Position numbers and translations under genes: made by a program. Shown one piece after another: positions 22,207-33,544 of a DNA stretch of 64,000 nucleotides. Positions within the stretch are counted from its first letter, which is position 1, and every line of letters starts with the position of its first letter. The DNA comes from Isoetes taiwanensis (lineage: Eukaryota > Streptophyta > Lycopodiopsida > Isoetales > Isoetaceae). Location: contig JAJEKV010000032.1 of the NCBI GenBank assembly GCA_021234155.1, positions 11,102,099 to 11,166,098 on the forward strand, read 5' to 3'. The notes under the pieces were generated by a model, which had not been told where the DNA came from, did no database searches, and worked only from the letters and a program-made list of their open reading frames with translations.

Positions 22207-22708
22207 CTATAAATGCTCGTCCGTAAGCAAAATTGGATCTGAAGAAGAAAGGTAAGCTTTCTCAATAGTTCCCATGGTTACAGAATCATCAAAACTGCTT
22301 GAGCTAGGACTTCTATCAAAACATACATTCCAACGTACCTCTTTTGCTTCCTTTCTGGGCTCGTAAGATCTTCCTGCCGATGAGCACAACCGGGTTAATG
22401 ATTCTTCATCCTCGTCCTCTATAGCTCTGGAGCTTCCTTCTGAGGAGCAGGACGTTGTTGAAGATTCGCAAGGAGAATTGGAAGGAGTTTCGGGAAGAAG
22501 AGGTAGAGTAACTACGTCAGTCCTTGTCTCTGATTCTTGCCCTTCGCCATAGCTTTTTACAGCAAATCCGGCTCCAGGCATCCATAAATTTGCTCCAGAA
22601 ATTTTTTCTTCACAAATTTTTTCTCAATCCTGCATCCGACGAAGATATAGCTCCTTTTTCTTTCTTGGCAATCACAGGCTTCGGCGCTATTGGGCGATAT
22701 CTCGCCAT
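22207..22708 (-). CDS. Hypothetical plant protein, frameshifted or spliced
   Basis: The minus-strand frame from 22708 begins MARYRPIAPKPVIAKKEKGA and stops near 22610. A second frame from about 22595 reads NLWMPGAGFAVKSYGEG, then VVTLPLLPETPSNSP and a long Ser/Glu/Asp-rich tail ending LLTDEHL. Together they look like one protein: basic RYRPIAPKP start, a MPGAGF block and an acidic Ser-rich tail. They are interrupted by one frame change between 22610 and 22600. I recognise the RYRPIAPKP style as plant-like but cannot name a family. Either a frameshift has broken the gene, or a small intron or sequence error lies at the join. There is no transposon signature in the ORF. Confidence 0.4.
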
Positions 22709-22989
22709 TATATGCTCTGCCCTTAACGGAAGCTTGAAGGCAGGGGATTGATAGCCATAGCCGGATTGCTCTAATAGATTCATCTCCAATTTTGAAGAGG
22801 CAAAATGGGGATTCAAAAATGGAAATGAAGGAATCGCAAGAAATATTTCTTGCTAAGTTTTTGAATTTGAGGCTGCGGAAGAATTCAGAACCATGAATCA
22901 AGCATTTGAAGCAAGAAATATGAATAGATTTGTGAGAATCAACAATCAAAGAATCAAATCTACAATCAACAAGAACAAGAATCAACATA

Positions 22990-25900
22990 CCAAGATCAAG
23001 GCGACACCGTCATGCGCTCAAAATCTTTGCCCTCAAAATTTAGCTTCAAATCCTTTCCGGATTGCAAATTTGGATTGAAAAAATTGGTTTGAAAAAATTG
23101 GTGCATTAAATGGAAAAGAATGTTTGTACATGGATTAGATTCTGCTGCAGATATGGAAGCATACATACACAAACTGAAATCATTGCAAATTCAACGAAAA
23201 AGACATGATAGAAAGACTCGAAGAGAAACTGAAAATAGTTCCAGGAAACTGAATATAGTTTCTTGAGAAACTAAATATGCTTTTCAAATTGAAACTATGT
23301 TAAGTTTCTATTTTTTTTTTTTTTTGGATAACCCAAATCGGGCGTAGATAAAGTCCTCGCACATGCCTCGTCTTATAATATTCTGTTAATAAAATAAGTG
23401 CATAGTCCTCCAATATTCCATCAATAAAATAAATGCCTAACTATAATATCCTGTCAATAAGAGGGAAAGCCGTAGGTTATAGGGCAATTTACAACACAAT
23501 CACATGGGTCTTGCCTCCCCACTTTAGAACCCACCAAGTGCACATGGTTGAAGTGGGATCCAATCTACTTTGCTTAGCCTTCCTGGAGCATGGCTAAGCA
23601 GGATTCTTAGTGTTCCGAATTTTTATTTGTTATAACCTTGCATCTTTGCACGGTTTAATTCTGCATTGTGTAGCAAATTCAGTTTGACTATATAAAGCCT
23701 CATGGTTTTGAGATTTGTTGTAGCCCTGCATCTTTGCAGCAAATACAGTCTGGCGCTCATGGTTTCGAGATTTGCATTGCCATCTGAATCCTCTGTTAAC
23801 ATTTCTATAGTTATCTTTTTAGAGCAATAGAGTTAAAACTGTACATCATGTCTCTGCTTTGCTTGAGGTACTCTGTTATGTAGATTGGAAGTAATCTTAA
23901 ATGACTATGGTAATAAGAAAAGAAAGAGGGTACTGGTGTTGAAAGCTATTAAAGGTTTATTTCGGGAGATGTTGAAGAGTATGTGATTATCCCAATTATG
24001 GCATTAGGAAGCTTACATTTCTCTCTCTGCTTAGGTGCAGAGATATGAGTAAAAAATATTCCATCTTGGATAAATTAAAATGCAAGTTTAGGTTGTGTTA
24101 TAGCTGCTCTTACATACAGGTGCACCAACACCATATGTCCTTAGCATAGACCACCAGGCAACACCCCTCCCTCACACCCTTTCGTCTTCCTAGGTTCGGT
24201 TCAAGGGGGGTGATCTGTTGCAACACAAAGTCCATGTTTTCTTGGCAAACATGCAGTATATTGCTAATAAAGTACTGGCTCTCACCATGTCTTTGTACAA
24301 CATCGTGTACAAATTTAGTGCATACTAAAAGCTGAGACCAACAATGCAGTATTTTATATAGTTTATAGCAAACCCTTGTATTTTTAGACTCTTGGTATTT
24401 TCAAATTAGGGATCCTAAGAGGATGGTCCAGATTGCTTGATCCTCAACATATGCAATCCCCTGACCAAAGGTTAGGATAGCAATAAAGCAACAACATATA
24501 TAACTGTAGCTCCTTGGAAGCCGAACCCAAACATATAGCTAGAAATTGAAATCATACCTGAGGAGGTGGTTGCTCACATGCACTACGTCTTGTTCCATAC
24601 ATCACATTCATACAATCTGCTAGCACGTCCTGCAGCTTGTAACATATGTATGAAATACTATTTTCCAAATCTTATTAATTTAATAACTACAATGTCTCAA
24701 CTTCAACAATCTTCAGTCCCTCATGTTTAAAATACCACAAGTTGTCCAGATCATCATCAAAGAGAATACTGATGTGATGGTGTCATCACCGTTCAATACA
24801 AAAGACAATTTTGATGGCATCACTACTTCGTCTTTACAAGTTCAAAACATAAACATAAAAAGCATAAAAGAGTTCTTATCTTCTGCTTCAATGATTTGGG
24901 TGCCCCTTCATCCTGAAACGCTAGAGCACATCATAACAACATATATCTCTATGCATAAAAGCTCTCTTTGTTATAATCATCTGGCTAACAGACAGCCAAC
25001 AATCTCCAACATCCATGCAAGTTAGCCACAAGTCCATGCAAAACTACTGTTACTCATGTCTGAGAGACGATCCACGATTGTTTGCCAGGTTATATGCTTG
25101 TGATATAGAATTCAAGCTTTTAGCAGCCAGTAATTATGTGTCTGGCTTGGGACGAGGTCTGAGAGGCGTCTTCCTTCTCAAACCCTAACCTAGGATGAGA
25201 TTCTTCTCAATTTTAATTGAAGGGAATCAATATTCATGTGGTTCGATTGAGGGCAACTATGCTAACTATGGGAGGTCTTAGTAGTGCATAGATTTTTCCT
25301 TGAACACTTGTTCTCCTTCATTGCCACAGCCACTCACAGGTTGACAGTGATTAGGTGAAGAGTTGGCTAGGAGACTTTGTTGGATTTTGGAATGCTTCTA
25401 CAACAGGATGCAAAATGTCATGAAACTTCTTGAACTCAAGCCTCTTAGCTATGCTCAAGATTCTCAAAATTGTAACATTTTCTCCAATTAGTGAAATTGT
25501 GTATAAAAGGCAAGGAAACAAAAGGTACAATGAAACTAATGGCAAATGAGCTTATTGCGAATTGTGTAGAGGAACTCATGTCTCTATTTAAAATAACTCC
25601 TATGTGCGTTCATGCCAACTCCAACAACACAAAAAATTACTAGTTTTCAGAAGATGAAATATCTTCAAGGGACGAATCACTATTGTTGTCCATAACTAAT
25701 ATTAGCCATCGGGGCATAATGAGCTCCTTTGTGTCTCAAAACTTGCGGCCTCCAAAAAATAAGAACTTTAGGCTCACGATCACATTTAAAAATATGCCTC
25801 AAGATGCCGAAAATAACCCTCTCCTTGAGGAATTGCCCTTAACGGGGGCAATCCAAAAAGTTGGATATAAAAGTGGAATAGATCTTCAATATATTACCTC

Positions 25901-26003
25901 AAGCACCCTTAAAGGGTTCATAGGATGTTACAACTTATAAATACTTTAATGATTGGAAATATAATTATATATAGGACAAGGTCTAATACTAAAGGGTACC
26001 CTA
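22990..26003. other. 3 kb gene-poor stretch
   Basis: Only short unconvincing ORFs (24723-25025, 25683-25940). A T run at 23308-23326 followed by GGATAACCCAAATCGGGC looks like the poly(A) end of a minus-strand retroelement. TTGTAGCCCTGCATCTTTGCA and TTATAACCTTGCATCTTTGCA at 23631-23740 are parts of a ~100-bp local duplication. Confidence 0.4.
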
Positions 26004-26013
26004 CATATTACTA

Positions 26014-26640
26014 GGCTCAGGATAGTCTTACCCTGGTTTCGGGGATCCCGGAGGTAAAAAAACCGTCCTCCGGTATCACCGCCAGGGCTCGACGGAATCC
26101 GTTTGGGACCCCCGTTTCACCGTCTTCGACACACACGCGGAGGGGTCTCATAAATCTGGGCCATCATGCAGCGACACATCCGGGCCGTCCGTGGTGTTCC
26201 CCGCCTCCGGTATCACCACCACGATCCGCCCTCGCCAATCACCCGCGTGAACAGCCCTCCGGGATCCCCATTTTGGGCGATAATGGCGCCCGATATCCAG
26301 GGGTGGGTGTGATCCCTCCTCCGGGATCGCCATCGGCGTGGCGATATCGACCCACCCGATATCGCCATCGATCCGGCCTCGGGATCCACCACCATGGCCG
26401 ACATCGGCCGACATCCGAGGACTTCGTGGAAATCGGCCTCAGGGATCACAGAACCAGCCGGTCGTGATTCCTTCCTCGGGATCACCCACCTAAAGGCCGA
26501 TGTCGGCGGTCGATATCGGCAGCGTTATCCAACCTCGGGATCACCACCGTGGGGCGATATCGGCGTCCGATATCGCCTCGTTATCCCGCCTCGGGATCAC
26601 CACCTCAGGTTGTGATTCCTTCTCTGGGATCCCAAATGCG
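26014..26640 (+). repeat. Left TIR of the MULE
   Basis: Starts GGCTCAGGATAGTC; rich in GGGATC, GATATCG and CCGATATCGG. Small ORFs on both strands are conserved mirror images of those in the right arm and are not genes. The inner limit is approximate. Confidence 0.75.
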
Positions 26641-26961
26641 ATTTGCATGAAAATCGACGGTGTATGGCGGGCGTGGAATGATCATGCGGCGGTTTTGAAC
26701 ATGTCAGCCCATGCGGACCAACCATCCCGTCCGGACACGGGGACGTCGAAACCACCCTCAGGGGATCCCACATTTGTCTTCCGTAATTTCTCAAGGCTTT
26801 GCGATATGCAGACGGATGTTCAAGCGCCCCTTGCAAAGAATGGACGTTTAAATGGAGGAGAAGATAGCACGTGTATTTATCCGCTTAAGATTATTTTTAG
26901 GAGGTAAGAAACGATATATCGAGCTCCCTTTTCGCCATTCCAGTGCGTCTTTGAAATACAT

Positions 26962-29380
26962 GTGGAGTCACCCCTAATGGCATTTTCGACCACAAAGAAC
27001 CTACACCGGGTTTTAAGAGCACCAAGTTCCTTTCATGCATTGGGGAGGTGGAGAAATGCTTGTGTGGACCTCGCTACCTCCCAACAAACCGGGTTGAAGA
27101 CTTCATTCTTGGAGAGCAAAGAAATTGTGTGGCACCGCGCCTTCTACTTAAGGAGTTCCAATCTCGAGAGGGTGCTAAAGAGGCCAACCAGTGGATTCTT
27201 ATTTGACTATGAAAAGGTATGTATTTAAAAACCCTATCCTCTAGTTTTCATTGTTGTTGTTGTTGTTGTTTCGTAGTAGAAAACATTGTAGCTTTAAGTA
27301 TATTTAATTCTTAGATGTACATGCACTACTTTCATGCACTAATTTTGAACACTCAAAATAGGTACTGGTGCACATATGGTCCCCAGGACAAGACTTTGAA
27401 CACTCACGTGGTTGCTGATGGACCACGTCAACCTGGCATACGCAGGAAAAGAGTTGAGAGGGGTGAGAGTGTGCGTAGGGGCTGCCAATGCCACTTTACC
27501 ATTAGGCAACTCTACCTTCTCCCAGAATGCTCTCAAGTTACTTATTATGGGTTTGAGCATAGAAATCTCCAAGGTGAGCCTTGCCATGGTAAATTTGTTG
27601 ACGTAGAGAAAGGTATCAGATTCAAGCTAGCACCGTGGATCTCACAGAATTGAGGGAATGGGTTAGAGAAAAGCTCGTGCATTGGCACACCCACCTAAGT
27701 GTTATGAACATGCACGAGGAGAGGTGGAGATTTAAAGTAGATGTGCATGGCAAGGATAGTTTGTGTAGGGATGACATGCTGAAGATCCGGGATGTTTACA
27801 ACATTGAGAAGAGTGTTGTTAGAAACACTTGGAAGCTACATGAAGACCTTCCCGCTAGCATCAACATGTGGGTGCAACAACATCTAGAGTCCGTGTTCTT
27901 GTATGAACATGGTGACACGTTCCAATTGGGAGTGATGACTCCAATCCAAAGAGAGGCAATGCTGAAGTTTGGAAAGAATAGGGCCATTTGCATGGATGCA
28001 ACCTTCAAAACTAATGACAAGAGGTACACTCTAAGAGTTCATTTCCATTCTAGATCTTTTCCATAGTCCATTTAAAATGGCTATAGCAGTTGGTTTCAAT
28101 CATGCAATGACATCTATTGGTTTAAAATTCAAGATGCAATGACAGCTATTGGTTTCAATTATGCAGGTACTATCTTTTTACACTCATTGCCTTCGATGAC
28201 CATTGCAATGGCATGCCATTGGCATATGTCATAACCAATTCTCAAAAAAGCAGGGCTATAACTAAGTGGTTGAAAGCACTAAAGGATTCATTATGCCAGG
28301 ATGATCCGGACTGGCACCCTTCTTGCATCATAACTGACGATGCTGATGCTGAAATCAAGGCGGTAAAAAATGTAAGTGATGCCTAGCAATTTTCCCCCTT
28401 CTTATACTTTCTTGCATACTTTCTAACACTAACACTTGTAGGTTTTCCCAAACGTGCCTGTGCAAATATGCATTTGGCATGTGAGAAGAGCCTGGATTAA
28501 GTGGCTAAGCAAAAATGTAAGGAGTAAGGTGCATAGAAATGAAATGTTCAAGGAGCTAGGGAATATAATGTACAAGACAGAGGGTCCTGTAGGGGACAAT
28601 GAGTATGGTCATGAGTACATGGAAGCTGTTAGGAAAGAGGCTATCAAGAGATTGGAAGAGTTGGTGAGGAAGTATCCTCAATACCCTAAATTGTCGGCCT
28701 ACATGAGTAAGGAGTGGACTAAGAACATCTGTGAATGGGTATTGGCTACAAGAATGTACATGCACTCCAATCAAGAGACCAATGCTGCCATAGAGGCATG
28801 GCATGCTGCCCTTAAGTTGCGCCTAGGCATATGTAAACGTGCACTTCGAGCCGAGAATTGACCTGGTTGCTCTACATTCTCACTAACAATGTGGAGACAC
28901 ACATGGCTTATATGAGGTAACATTTACATATCACTATTTACCTTGCAAATTTACCTTGCAAATGATTGATATATAGCTATGTTCTAGGTCTATGAAGGAA
29001 CATGGATTTGTAGTGAACACCTCACAGAACAAATAGTAGAGTGCAATTAGAGGCGCCGGAGAATTGTTGACGAACAAGTCACAATTACCAACTTCGAGGA
29101 GGGCGAGGCTGAAGTGCAAAACCGCACTCTTGGACAGGGGCCCGTATTTTGTTCTTTGGAGCACACAAGAATTGGGCATGTTGTGATTGCCCTTGGGGAG
29201 CCAAGGATAATCTATGTAAGCATCGGTGAAAGTTATGCAAATGCTTGGCAATTACAGGGGATCAAGATCTCTTACGGTGTTGGGTTCCCAATATGGGACA
29301 ATAGGTGGGGGCATGGACCACTGAAGCAAATCTGGCCGTGCAAGAGAGTTGTGGAGACCGGGGATCGGAGGTGCTTGAGG
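26962..29380 (+). pseudogene. MULE DDE transposase, SWIM type, frameshifted
   Basis: N-terminal zinc-binding block: CQCHFTIRQLYLLPECSQ, then FEHRNLQGEPCHGK (27480-27600). Catalytic domain: FGKNRAICMDATFKTNDKR (27967-28023, first Asp), GT-AG intron to 28166, LIAFDDHCNGMPLAYVIT, CIITDDADAEIKAVKN (second Asp, about 28340), another GTAAGT...TTGTAG intron, VPVQICIWHVRRAWIKWL, and SNQETNAAIEAWHAALK with the likely third acid Glu (about 28790). Breaks: a frame change near 27640, a frameshift near 28850 before LTWLLYILTNNVETHMAYM, and a ruined SWIM finger (ESYANAWQLQGIKIS near 29230 where CxC...CxH is expected). It lies between the two TIRs and would have encoded the element's transposase. Confidence 0.85.
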
Positions 29381-29989
29381 TAGTACGCCTATGGGAAGAG
29401 TCTCCCTTGCAAACAAGCAGTCAAGTGGACTTGAACAAGACTCAGGCCTCCTTGGAGGCGGTAATTGCTAGAGTGATGTCTAGGGCTCAAAAAGATCCTA
29501 ACATTTTAGTTGCAACTGATTCTCTCATGAGGCAGCTCGACTTTAGACTTGAGAAGATGGATGACATAGTTGGCACGAGCACTAATATATTACCTGAACT
29601 TACCTTGGAGGTGAATTGTGGTACTAGCTTGTCACGGCTGAAGCCTGTTATAGAACTTGGAAAACATAAGGTGAAGAAAGCAAGGAAGAGTTGGAAGGAA
29701 CTTCAGATGGAGGCTTCATGCAAGGCACCATGATTCCCAAATTTCGGGACCTGAAACATGACTCTCAGAATCAGAACGTGACTTTTATTTCTCAATTTTT
29801 CAATGCATATCACTAAATGTAATGTTTAAATGTTCTAAGGTAATGGTAAATGGTAAATTGTAAATGTTATGTAATGGGCCCGTACGAATAACTGGCGGTT
29901 TTTCCGCTCTCCGGTTACACCATTAGTGGATGGCGTACGACACTGACCTGGGCCGTCAGGCATTAATTCAAACCAATGGCATCGATTGA

Positions 29990-30682
29990 ACCACGTGGAC
30001 GGCCCTCGGCTTTCGTCAAGGCAGTGGTGATCCCGGAGGAGGTTTTCACCGAGAAGGACTTTCGGGGATCCCGGAGGGCGGAATAACCCTGGCGTATAAC
30101 GGGCATCCGATATCGGCCAGCGATGGCGATCCCGGAGGAGGGGATCACACCCGTCGCATTCCGGTGATCCCGGAGGAAGTAATCACGCCCGGGGGTATCG
30201 GTGATCCCGGAGGAGGGATTAACCACGGCTGATATCGGGGCGCGGTTATCGGCCAGAGTCCTATCCGGGATCCCGGAGGGCAGCATCTTCCCGGGTCCCC
30301 GATGTCGGCCGATGTCGGGTTATGGTGGTGATCCCGAGGTCGATCGTGGCGATATCGGGTGGCCGATATCGGCCACGCGATGGCGATCCCGGAGGAGGGG
30401 ATCACACCCACGGCTGATATCGGGGCGCGGTTATCGGCCAGGGCATGGGAAACCCGGAGGGCGGGTTCACGCGTTGGTGATTCCGGAGGGCGGGATCAGG
30501 TGGTGGTGATACCGGAGGCGGGGAACACCACGGACGGCCCGGATGTGTCGCGGGCTGACGCCCCAGTTGTGTCAAGACGCGGAAACGGGGTCCTTAAACG
30601 GATTCCGCCGAAGCCCTCGCTGCGGATACCGAGGACGGCTTTTTACCGGATCCCCGAAACCAGGGTAAGACTATCCTGAGCC
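29990..30682 (-). repeat. Right TIR of the MULE
   Basis: Inverted partner of the left arm, ending in ...AGACTATCCTGAGCC. It contains an internal near-duplicate (GCGATGGCGATCCCGGAGGA at about 30122 and 30380), which the left arm carries in shorter form. Confidence 0.75.
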
Positions 30683-30689
30683 CATATTA

Positions 30690-31470
30690 GGAATTTGACT
30701 TCATCCAAGTCTTGTTTGCCCTTGTAACCCATGAGGAAAGAACTTCAGATGATTATGATCATGTAATGCTAGATAAATAATAAATCAAATTGAATTGAAA
30801 ATGAATCATGTTTGCAAAGAGAAAGAAGTTCAACAAAGGAGAGATCTACACGTACTAGAGGAGAATATAAAAGCATTGTGTTCGAAGTCGTGAATTGGAT
30901 TAATATAGGCTTAAGTACAGAGATTGTCATCCCACAATTAGTGTCTGGGATGTAATGCACATCTTCAGAATCACATGCACTTAGGTAACTTCACCGTTAG
31001 TTGGATCAATTTGCAACTTAATAAGCATACGATCAATCTGCAACTTGATTAGAAGTACGATGAAGGAAAAAGAAGAGAAGAGAGCATTTTAACAACCAAG
31101 AGGGACTAATTGGTCTAAGGGACATGCACACTACGCCATTCACTTTACATTGCATGTCCTCAAAGAGGACTTGAACAAAAGGGAAAAAAGTACTTAGAAA
31201 GCTCCAACTAGGTATTTGGTTGTGGTGAGTTTGTTCATGTTTGGGGTATAAGTGAAGGATGAAAGCTTGTCCAAAATTCACACGGGTGTAATGGTGATGT
31301 ATGGGAATTTCTCATTGATGGGTAAGTTGCTTTAGTATAGTAGGTATAAGTGAAAAAGTATATGGATTCTTTGAGTGATCTGTAGTGTATGTAATTTATC
31401 TGTTTTAGTTTGTCTGTTTCGGGGATCACAACTCGAGAGCAAAATGATATGTGAGCCAATTTACATTTCA
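30690..31470. other. Intergenic, no gene seen
   Basis: Only short spurious frames. The last ~35 bases before 31480 match the 3' flank of the other RING-H2 copy. Confidence 0.4.
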
Positions 31471-32690
31471 GATTAATTGTTAAGGAGACAAAGAATGGAA
31501 GGCTTGAGGAGAAAGGTAGAGGGAAAGAACCCACTCTTCAATCTCTCCATTATCTCGCATATCCTTGAGTCTGTGCAAAAGCTCTTCACTCAAAAGAGAG
31601 CTCCGGCAGAGCGGGCAGGTAGTGTGGTTATGGCGGAGCCATCCATCAATGCAATCCTTATGAAACCCATGTTTGCACAAAGGCATTCTCCTCCCAATTT
31701 CCCCTTTCTGCACCTCGTTCAAACACACTGTGCACTGCTCCTCTGTGCAATTTTCATCCCCAAATGTGATAACCGGAATCGATTTCACCACCTCTTCAAT
31801 TGTCGCCTCAAAACTGCTGTCTTGGAGGTCGAAATTGGAGCAAGCCATCTCCGGTTCCGGTATTTTTCTCAAGCCCCAAAATCTGGCTATGCGATCCATT
31901 AAATCCATGAATGCGCCAAGAATTGTGACGGTTTCTATCAGAATTTTTTGCAGAGTAGATCCAGCCATGAGAATTGGATCCAGATGTGCTTGATCCGATC
32001 CGTCTTTTGTGTGAGGATTTATGTGGGTATTTATTTGGCCTTTTAACTTTTTCCTTTCCTTTTCTACACATTTGGAACGTGAGTCTGCTTTCTACGAAAT
32101 TAAGACATTTTCCTTCCTTCCTTCCTTCCATAAAAATATTCACGTGCAATTGTGAGCATACCTTCCTTGACCTTTATTTCCCTTTGCCTATCCTAATTGT
32201 GTATCCACACTCAAGCAAGAATATAAAATCTACCTCTTTCTTGTCCCAATTGTGCATCCACACTAGAGCAATACAAATAAAATCTACTTGGTCGCACGCA
32301 TCTCAGCTGTTGAATATTCATAAAGATGGATTCCCCAACGGCTGCAATCTGCACACGCCACACCTACAGTAAGTTCCTTTTATGCATCTCACGTAGATAA
32401 CGTCCAAAAATAAACGCGCCTCCTCTGCATTTTATCTCTTCATATACCCACTCTAATTCATCCAACTTCGTGATGGGTCTTCCATTTGTCTACAACTACG
32501 TTTTCAGTCAAGCATTCAATTGCCATGCATCCAGCTCACTCCCACGTGCTCTTGCCTTGAACAACATATTGACCTCTACCATTGAATTCTTCAAGCTAGT
32601 CAAACTTAGTTTTTGGTCTCAAAGGTTTTTTTTACCTCATATTATGAGTTGTCAAGATGATGTACCACTATTGCAATTGTGAGCTCACTC
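31440..32690 (-). repeat. Segmental duplication A around the RING-H2 gene
   Basis: Beyond the ORF, the 5' flank matches the reverse complement of the right copy. ACATTTGGAACGTGAG (about 32067) matches ACATTTGGAACGTGGG, CATACCTTCCTTGACCTTTA (about 32156) matches CACACCTTCCTTGACCTTTC, and GTCAAGCATTCAATTGCC onward (about 32508-32625) matches the inverse of about 52580-52715. The duplicated block therefore includes at least ~700 bp of upstream DNA. Confidence 0.75.
31480..31968 (-). CDS. Small RING-H2 E3 ubiquitin ligase, copy A
   Basis: Intact single-exon frame of 162 codons starting MAGSTLQKILIETVTILG. Residues ~8-35 are hydrophobic (possible membrane anchor), followed by an acidic linker. 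A canonical RING-H2 has C79-x2-C82, C98-x-H100, H103-x2-C106 and C118-x2-C121 around CKHGFHKDC and HNHTTCPLC. The Trp after the H2 core (DGW) fits E2 binding. Size and layout match plant BRH1/RHA/XERICO-like small RING-H2 proteins, which attach ubiquitin to membrane-associated targets and are often hormone- or stress-responsive. A paralogue in opposite orientation sits at 53001. The absence of stops and the conservation of all eight ligands in both copies argue for function, or very recent loss. The specific family member is not determined. Confidence 0.88.
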   Translation of the reverse strand: MAGSTLQKILIETVTILGAFMDLMDRIARFWGLRKIPEPEMACSNFDLQDSSFEATIEEVVKSIPVITFGDENCTEEQCTVCLNEVQKGEIGRRMPLCKHGFHKDCIDGWLRHNHTTCPLCRSSLLSEELLHRLKDMRDNGEIEEWVLSLYLSPQAFHSLSP

Positions 32691-32699
32691 AAACATTCA

Positions 32700-33540
32700 A
32701 AGTTTGAATTTCCGCATACGGCTTTATTTGTAAGAAGTTCAAACTCATAGTTTCTCATTTGGTAATTCTATAGTCATTTGACTCTTACTTTGTCCTTTAT
32801 GTTCAACTCCTCATCACAGACTAAATCATTTCTCCTTTCCATCCAAACATCTTATATATTATATAAACAAGATGATGACGCATTGAAGGTTGCTCCTTGG
32901 GCAAAAATTGAATTAAAATGGCCATGAGCTAATGTGGTTTGAGAATTGAGTTGAATTTTATCGTTCAAGGAGACCAAAAGGTCAACAAAACCCAAATATA
33001 GAACATAATATTAATGTCAAAGATTAAAAGACCCCTTCCCTGAAGGGTTTTCGAGGGCAAACCTCCGGGATATATGATGCTAGTGCCACTGAAGGCGTCT
33101 ACAATATCACATGTAATGGTTGGTTAGGTGTAAAACCTACATATCGGGCCCAGCTAGGTGCAAATGCTCATCTTCAATAAATCCCACTTAATATCATTGG
33201 CAGACGTCGTTTTCTTGTCTTCCCAAGCCCATCTACCTAATCCAATTCTGAGGTGGTGTGCATTATGCGGATGGATCCAATCATTTTGTGATTTTACTGG
33301 TCAAATGTGATATTAGTTATTGTTGTGGACTCCTGGCAAGCATGGGATTAATCTGGCTTCTATAGTATGATGTTGTTTTGCTTGTGTTATCGAAGATGTT
33401 GCTTTTTCTATTTCGAAAAAAATAAACAAAGTAAAAAAGAACTGGCAACATCTCATAACACAACCAAAACAAAAAATTATCATTCCCTTTTTTTTTTCTT
33501 TCATACAACCAATATGGCATGAGGGCGACTATGGCTACTT
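32700..33540. other. Intergenic, no gene seen
   Basis: AT-rich. GACCCCTTCCCTGAAGGGTTTTCGAGG near 33030 resembles AACCCCGCCCCAAAGGGTTTTCGAGG at 45868, which suggests a shared retroelement remnant. Confidence 0.4.
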
Positions 33541-33544
33541 ACTC

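Larger units (their letters stand above)
26014..30682 (+). mobile_element. 4.7 kb Mutator-like element with long TIRs
   Basis: GGCTCAGGATAGTCTTACCC at 26014 is repeated in inverse at the right end, finishing at 30682. The arms remain alignable for roughly 0.6-0.7 kb. CATATTA flanks both sides (26004-26010 and 30683-30689), offset by CTA on the left, a plausible decayed 7-9 bp target duplication. Long TIRs, this TSD size and the MULE transposase inside make it a TIR-MULE. The TIRs are GC-rich and filled with GATATCGG and GATCCCGGAGG words. Confidence 0.85.

Noticed and set aside
26148-26907. ORFs in the left TIR of the MULE, mirrored at 29963-30679
   Set aside because: Mirror frames arise from the inverted repeat; no protein family is recognised.
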